A stretch of 56,004 bases of DNA from Anaerolineae bacterium (GTDB taxonomy: Bacteria; Chloroflexota; Anaerolineae; UBA1429). A program made the translations under genes and the position numbers. The notes under the pieces are model-generated. The model was not told where the DNA came from and searched no databases. It saw nothing but the letters and a program-made list of their open reading frames with translations. The DNA lies in the NCBI GenBank assembly GCA_007132185.1, contig SLPC01000205.1, positions 1 to 56,004 of the forward strand. Direction: 5' to 3'. How positions within the stretch are numbered: the first letter of the stretch is position 1; each line of letters opens with the position of its first letter. This document shows positions 52,076 through 56,004 of this stretch, piece by piece.

Positions 52076-53221
52076 TCAGGGTGCCTGAGCCTCGGTTTGC
52101 AGCGGATCGTGCAACACGCCCAGGAACAGGATACTCCCCGTGGCATCATCCTGTATCGCGAATAGGAAGGGTCGATCAGCGACAAAGGAAAAGCGATCCA
52201 TGGTGACCACGCTCTGGGCCACGATCCCGATGGAGGTCACAGCCGCTGCCTCGGTGCCCGCTTCGTTGACCTCGACAAAGGTTTTGTGGCGCACCTGGCT
52301 GATGTAGGTGGGCCAGGGTAGCTCATGCAGAGGGCCAAAATCGGCGCCCTCCTCAAGAGCCACCCCCATGCCCATCGTCTCCAGGGGCTCGTTGAGCATC
52401 GAGGCAAAGGAAAAGCAAAAGCGGGGGATGGCCACGTGGCCATCCATTACATACATTTCGTGCAACACCGCTCTCCAGGTGTCGGTACCCAGGAATGCAA
52501 CGAGCTCATCGACGGTGCGCTCCCGCCTCGGCAGTACGATGATCATGCTCAGGCGTTCGCCGCTATAGGGGAGCTTGACCGCCCGGTAGGCAGGCGTCTC
52601 GCCATAGGCAAACTCGCCGTCCTGGCGCATCATCGCTGTCTGCACTCGCGAGCCATCGCTCAGCGTGAACAGCTGCTCTCGGGTGGCCAGCTCATCAAAG
52701 GGCGAGGCCCAGTCGCCCTTGAAATAGATCGCGTTGATCAAAAAGAGAATCGTCTCCGGATCGATCTGTCGGGGCGCGACCTCCTCGATACGCCCACGGG
52801 TCTGGTCGTTCACCCAGGCGTTGATGCGCTCGGCGGCATCAGGGGCATCGAAATCCAGCGCCTCGATGCGGGCGTCATAATAGTGGCGGCTAACTTTCAG
52901 AAACGCTGCGCGAAAGGGCGTGCCCTCGCGGCCCCAGAGCGAGTTGGCGACGGCCAGCTCCACCCCCAGATCGCCGCTCAGCTCCTGCTGCAAGCCGGAC
53001 ATTGCCTCGTTCACGGCGGCGTCCTCCCAACCCGACAGGTGCATGGCATCGAGAATGGCGGCGTGGGTGGCCCCCGCAGCGCCGTTGAGCGCCAGGGCCA
53101 GGGCCAGGGTGACGCCTGCAGGCGAAAGAAACAGGTTCTGGTCGCTTTCGGCCATGCCCTGCACCCGCTGGAGCAGGTCGAATCCCATGGCGTTGATGGC
53201 GGCAATCGGATCACGATTCAT
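52076..53221 (-). CDS. Serpin family protease inhibitor
   Basis: A 381-residue serpin. Hallmarks: NLFLSPAGVTLALALA, LINAIYFKGDWASPF, VEVNEAGTEAAAV for the hinge, and FVADRPFLFAI at the end. The hinge is GTEAAA from Gly322. Counting 15 residues from there places P1 at Gln336, but the loop is four or so residues longer than in antitrypsin, so Met341 or Arg343 could serve instead. An inhibitory (not mere storage) serpin is likely. No signal peptide, so it works inside the cell or after release. GAGGAG before the ATG. Confidence 0.92.
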   Translation of the reverse strand: MNRDPIAAINAMGFDLLQRVQGMAESDQNLFLSPAGVTLALALALNGAAGATHAAILDAMHLSGWEDAAVNEAMSGLQQELSGDLGVELAVANSLWGREGTPFRAAFLKVSRHYYDARIEALDFDAPDAAERINAWVNDQTRGRIEEVAPRQIDPETILFLINAIYFKGDWASPFDELATREQLFTLSDGSRVQTAMMRQDGEFAYGETPAYRAVKLPYSGERLSMIIVLPRRERTVDELVAFLGTDTWRAVLHEMYVMDGHVAIPRFCFSFASMLNEPLETMGMGVALEEGADFGPLHELPWPTYISQVRHKTFVEVNEAGTEAAAVTSIGIVAQSVVTMDRFSFVADRPFLFAIQDDATGSILFLGVLHDPLQTEAQAP

Positions 53222-53615
53222 AGGGTGGCTCTCCTCTCGGATGGCGGCTGTCTCGCTGGCAAGAGTAGGCACAGCAGTCGCGTTGTGTAGCTGCGATTGG
53301 TCTCCCTTGGACTGCGCGGCTGCAGGTGGGCCAGTGACCGTCGCCGCTCAAGGGCAGCATCTGGCTCCCTGCGCATCACTGGCGAACAGAGTGCGAGGGC
53401 GGTCCCCGGGCAGCAGCCGTCGCGAGACACATCAAGAAGAATGGGCGTTGCGAATCGGCATTCACAGGCGCACGCGCTCATTATAGAATCCGGTGTGCAG
53501 GATGTCAACGCTTTCGGAGGCCAGAAAAGGGCAATATGCATGACATCCTACCTAGCGTTGATGGTTCTGTTGCTCCCCGTTACTGCGCTGCGCTATACTC
53601 AGCCGGGAGGTGGAC
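53222..53615. other. 394-bp gene-free stretch between serpin and GH127 genes
   Basis: No credible gene. It contains the consensus serpin promoter (53480-53508), leaving a serpin leader of about 250 nt, and the ribosome site of the GH127 gene (GGGAGG, 53605-53610). A -10-like TATACT (53594-53599) lies too near the GH127 start to serve a transcript with that ribosome site. Confidence 0.5.
53480..53508 (-). promoter_or_regulatory. Perfect consensus promoter of the serpin gene
   Basis: TTGACA (complement of 53503-53508), 17 bases, TATAAT (complement of 53480-53485): the best promoter in the window. It faces the serpin gene. Confidence 0.85.
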
Positions 53616-55556
53616 ATGGACAGGCAAGATCGACTGATACCCCTACGACTAGAGCCCCTGCGACTGGACGCCATTCGGCCCCAGGGCTGGCTTGCCCGCC
53701 AATTGCGCATCCAGGCCGACGGCCTCAGCGGCCACCTGGACGAGTTCTGGCCCGATGTCGCCGAGAGCGGCTGGATCGGCGGCGCCGCCGAGGGCTGGGA
53801 GCGTGGCCCCTACTGGCTGGACGGCGTTACGCCGCTGGCCTATCTGCTGGACGACGAACGCCTCAAGGCCAAGGTGCAGCGGTGGATGGACTATATCCTT
53901 GACCACCAACATGCCGACGGCTGGCTGGGCCCCCGCCAGGATCAGGCTACCGGTCGCTACAAGCCTCTGGACCCCTGGCCTGTGTCGGTGTTCGTCAAGG
54001 CCCTGGTCCAGTTTCACAGCGCCACCGGCGACCCGCGCCTGATCCCCGCGTTGGCCGGCTTCTACCGACGCCTGGATGCCCTGCTGCAAGAGCGGCCCCT
54101 CTTTGACTGGGGGCGCATGCGGTGGGCCGAGTTGGTGCTGGGGATTCACTGGCTGCACGATCACACGGGCGAGGCCTGGCTGCTGACCTTGGCCGACAGG
54201 GTGCGCCAGCAGGGCTATGACTGGGCGGGGCTATTCACCCGTTTTCCGTATACTCGGCGCTCGCAACGGGGTGCCCTCGACCTGACGACCCACGTGGTCA
54301 ACCACGCCATGGCCATCAAGAGCCAGGGGGTGTGGTACCGCCAGTCGGGGTCACTCGGCCACCTGGGCGATCTGTACCGCATGATCGCCCTGTTGGAGGC
54401 CCATCATGGCCAGGCCACGGGGGTATTCACCGGCGACGAGCATCTGGCGGGCCGCAACCCGTCCCAGGGCACCGAGCTGTGCGCCGTGGTCGAGTATCTG
54501 TACTCACTCGAGACGTTGCTCTCCATCGTGGGGGATCCTGGGCTGGCGGATCGGCTGGAGCGTATTGCCTATAACGCGCTCCCCGCGACCTTTTCGCCCG
54601 ATATGTGGGCCCACCAGTACGATCAGCAGGCCAACCAGCCGGTGTGCCAGATCGTCCCCGAGCCGATCTATACCAACAATGCGCCCGAGAGCAACATCTA
54701 TGGCCTGGAGCCCAACTATGGCTGTTGCACCGCCAACATGCATCAGGGTTGGCCCAAGTTTGCCGCCCATCTCTGGATGCGCGTGCCCGAGAGCGACGGC
54801 ATGGCAGAGGGCTTGGCCGCCGTGGCCTATGCCCCCTCGCGGGTCGAAACCACCCTGAGTGGCGTGGGCGTGCGGGTCCTGTTGGAGACCGACTATCCCT
54901 TTGACGAGACGCTGCGCTTGACCGTCGAGGCCGACGAGCCCGTGGCGTTCCCGCTCTGGCTGCGTATACCGGGTTGGGCCCAGGGGGCCACGCTGTGGGT
55001 CGGCGACGAGCCCGCCATCGCGCCCGAGGCAGGGGCGTTTCACGCCATAACACGCCATTGGCAGAGGACGACAGAGGTCACCCTGCGCCTGCCGATGCCA
55101 CTGCAGGCCGAGACCCGCTATCGCGGCGGGGCCTCCCTCAGCCTGGGGCCGTTGGTCCTGGCGTTGCGCGTGGGTGAGGAGTGGCGCCAGATCGGGGGCG
55201 AGAGGCCCCACGCCGACTGGGAGGTGCACCCCACCACGCCGTGGAACTATGCCCTGGCGCTGGATCGGGCCCAGCCCGAGGCATCGGTGCGCATCGAGCG
55301 GCGGGGCGTGGGCGCGGTCCCGTTCTCGCCCGAGGGGACGCCGCTAGTGGCCCGGGTCCAGGCGCGGCGGGTTCCCGGGTGGGGCCTGGCCCAGGAGACC
55401 GCGGCGCCGGTCCCGTGCAGCCCGGTGGAGACAACCGAGCCGCTAGAGGAGGTCACACTGATCCCCTATGGAGCGACCAACCTGCGCATCACCGAGTTCC
55501 CGACGCTGGCGGCAGAGGCCCGGGCCGAGCAGAGCGCAGCCGAGGCGATGCCGTAA
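53616..55556 (+). CDS. Beta-L-arabinofuranosidase-like glycoside hydrolase, GH127 (DUF1680)
   Basis: A 646-residue (alpha/alpha)6-barrel hydrolase. The zinc/cysteine active site is visible: Glu287 and Cys289 (GTELCAVVE), Cys370 and Cys371 (YGCCTANMHQGW), with Glu275 (TGDEHLAG) as candidate acid/base; these match Glu338, Cys340, Cys417, Cys418 and Glu322 of HypBA1. C-terminal beta domains fill the rest. No signal peptide, so it releases L-arabinose or another furanose from imported oligosaccharides. GGGAGG lies five bases before the ATG. Confidence 0.9.
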   Translation: MDRQDRLIPLRLEPLRLDAIRPQGWLARQLRIQADGLSGHLDEFWPDVAESGWIGGAAEGWERGPYWLDGVTPLAYLLDDERLKAKVQRWMDYILDHQHADGWLGPRQDQATGRYKPLDPWPVSVFVKALVQFHSATGDPRLIPALAGFYRRLDALLQERPLFDWGRMRWAELVLGIHWLHDHTGEAWLLTLADRVRQQGYDWAGLFTRFPYTRRSQRGALDLTTHVVNHAMAIKSQGVWYRQSGSLGHLGDLYRMIALLEAHHGQATGVFTGDEHLAGRNPSQGTELCAVVEYLYSLETLLSIVGDPGLADRLERIAYNALPATFSPDMWAHQYDQQANQPVCQIVPEPIYTNNAPESNIYGLEPNYGCCTANMHQGWPKFAAHLWMRVPESDGMAEGLAAVAYAPSRVETTLSGVGVRVLLETDYPFDETLRLTVEADEPVAFPLWLRIPGWAQGATLWVGDEPAIAPEAGAFHAITRHWQRTTEVTLRLPMPLQAETRYRGGASLSLGPLVLALRVGEEWRQIGGERPHADWEVHPTTPWNYALALDRAQPEASVRIERRGVGAVPFSPEGTPLVARVQARRVPGWGLAQETAAPVPCSPVETTEPLEEVTLIPYGATNLRITEFPTLAAEARAEQSAAEAMP

Positions 55557-55581
55557 GCGCAGCGGGCCGGGTATGGGGTCG

Positions 55582-56004
55582 CTAGTCTGGCAGACGCAGC
55601 TCACCCGAGAACACCACCACGGCTTGTCCGCTCAGAGCGATCCGCTCGTTGGGCAGGATGCCTACGCGTAGCACGCCGCCTCGGGCTGAGGCCTGGTAGG
55701 CCAGCAGCTCCTCATGGCCCAGCAGGTCGCGCCAGTAGGGCCCCAGCACGGTGTGGGCCGAGCCGGTGACCGGGTCCTCGTTGATGCCTACGGCGGGGGC
55801 GAAAAAGCGGGACACGAAAGCATAGGGCGGTTCGCCCTGCGCCGTCACGATCACGCCCATGGCGCCCGAGGCCTCGCTGGCTGCCAGCAGAGCGGGGTAA
55901 TCGGGCTGGAGCGCAGCCAGCGCAGCGGCATCGGCCAGGTGCGCCAGCAGCATCCCCATGCGGGGGCCGCGCGCGACGGCCAGCACCTCGGGGTCGCCCA
56001 GGGC
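55582..56004 (-). CDS. PhzF-family isomerase, C-terminal part only (cut by window edge)
   Basis: 140 residues of the C-terminal half of a PhzF/YddE-like protein; the frame stays open to the window end, so the start lies outside. The mark is the phosphate-loop-like GINEDPVTGSAHTVLG. Members act as isomerases on small metabolites; the glutamate base would lie in the missing N-terminal half. It converges on the GH127 gene with 25 bases between stops. Confidence 0.85.
   Translation of the reverse strand, partial: ALGDPEVLAVARGPRMGMLLAHLADAAALAALQPDYPALLAASEASGAMGVIVTAQGEPPYAFVSRFFAPAVGINEDPVTGSAHTVLGPYWRDLLGHEELLAYQASARGGVLRVGILPNERIALSGQAVVVFSGELRLPD

Noticed and set aside
52325-53290. Open frame of 321 codons on the plus strand.
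   Set aside because: Antisense to the serpin, whose complete family pattern is on the other strand.
53222-53541. Small frame of about 107 codons on the minus strand upstream of the serpin.
   Set aside because: Crosses the perfect serpin promoter and has no ribosome site or family-like sequence.
53594-53599. TATACT as the -10 of the GH127 gene.
   Set aside because: Only 16 bases before the ATG; the transcript would lack the ribosome site, and the -35 (TTGCTC) is poor.
1-56004. tRNA, rRNA, insertion sequences or prophage genes.
   Set aside because: No CCA-type cloverleaf, rRNA stretch, transposase motif or phage gene was recognised in the intergenic spaces, nearly all under 300 bases; a covariance search would be needed to exclude small RNAs.

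Overview
The window (about 60% G+C) is densely packed with bacterial genes: 53 protein-coding genes supported here, no rRNA or tRNA, no insertion sequence, prophage or CRISPR array. Gene content points to a Chloroflexota bacterium of the Anaerolineae/Caldilineae type. The pointers are a LexA whose own promoter carries a GAAC-N4-GTTC box (the Gram-positive/Chloroflexi style), a heliorhodopsin, a pyrophosphate-type phosphofructokinase, a secreted protein built of repeated beta-sandwich units, and many Shine-Dalgarno-led genes with GTG/TTG starts. The lineage is an inference; no marker gene fixes it.

Layout. 0.1-3.1 kb (+): zinc alcohol dehydrogenase, serine beta-lactamase-fold hydrolase, methyltransferase. 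3.1-7.8 kb (-): O6-alkylguanine repair protein, RRM RNA-binding protein with a long leader, aldo/keto reductase, then a two-gene unit of a beta-lactamase-fold hydrolase and an enolase-superfamily dehydratase. 8.0-12.5 kb (+): EtfB, ferredoxin-EtfA fusion, winged-helix protein, SDR, zinc-ribbon protein. 12.5-16.5 kb (-): FAD reductase plus DegT aminotransferase, and PPi-phosphofructokinase. 16.6-21.8 kb (-): a full partner-switching module (two STAS antagonists, an RsbW-type kinase, a GAF/SpoIIE phosphatase) ending in a translationally coupled glycosyltransferase. 21.9-26.5 kb (-): trmI, yigZ, an orphan betaine-type binding lipoprotein and a HyuA-like ATPase in one unit. 26.5-28.3 kb (-): lipid kinase and lexA.

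28.5-32.6 kb (+): a copper chaperone behind a CsoR-like operator, then TlpA-like lipoprotein, DUF2085 membrane protein, CcdA and two methyltransferases. 32.7-37.8 kb (+): four-repeat secreted protein, lipoprotein, a glycosyltransferase that appears to start at CTG, and a ThDP enzyme. 37.9-44.0 kb (+): SLC13 transporter, persulfide dioxygenase-rhodanese fusion, paired YeeE/YedE sulfur permease halves, sialidase-like protein and an ICMT-like methyltransferase, probably one transcription unit. 44.0-48.1 kb: MFS transporter (-), sugar isomerase and small membrane protein (+), and a solitary MsmK/UgpC-type sugar ABC ATPase (-) behind a 250-nt leader. 48.4-53.2 kb (-): HtrA-like lipoprotein, methyltransferase, heliorhodopsin and serpin. 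53.6-56.0 kb: GH127-type arabinofuranosidase (+) and the C-terminal part of a PhzF-family gene cut by the window edge (-).

How it fits together. The theme is a heterotroph living on plant-type and other glycans (GH127, sialidase, sugar ABC ATPase, dehydratase, isomerase), with sulfur and copper/thiol handling and stress signalling (LexA, partner switching, heliorhodopsin). Sigma-A-type promoters (TTGACA-17-TATAAT-like) can be read upstream of many units. The most interesting items are the heliorhodopsin and its protease/inhibitor neighbours, the LexA and CsoR-like operators in the divergent 28.3-28.5 kb region, the unusual CTG start, the His-for-Asp change in the dehydratase metal site, and an 18-bp triplication that repeats a stop codon.
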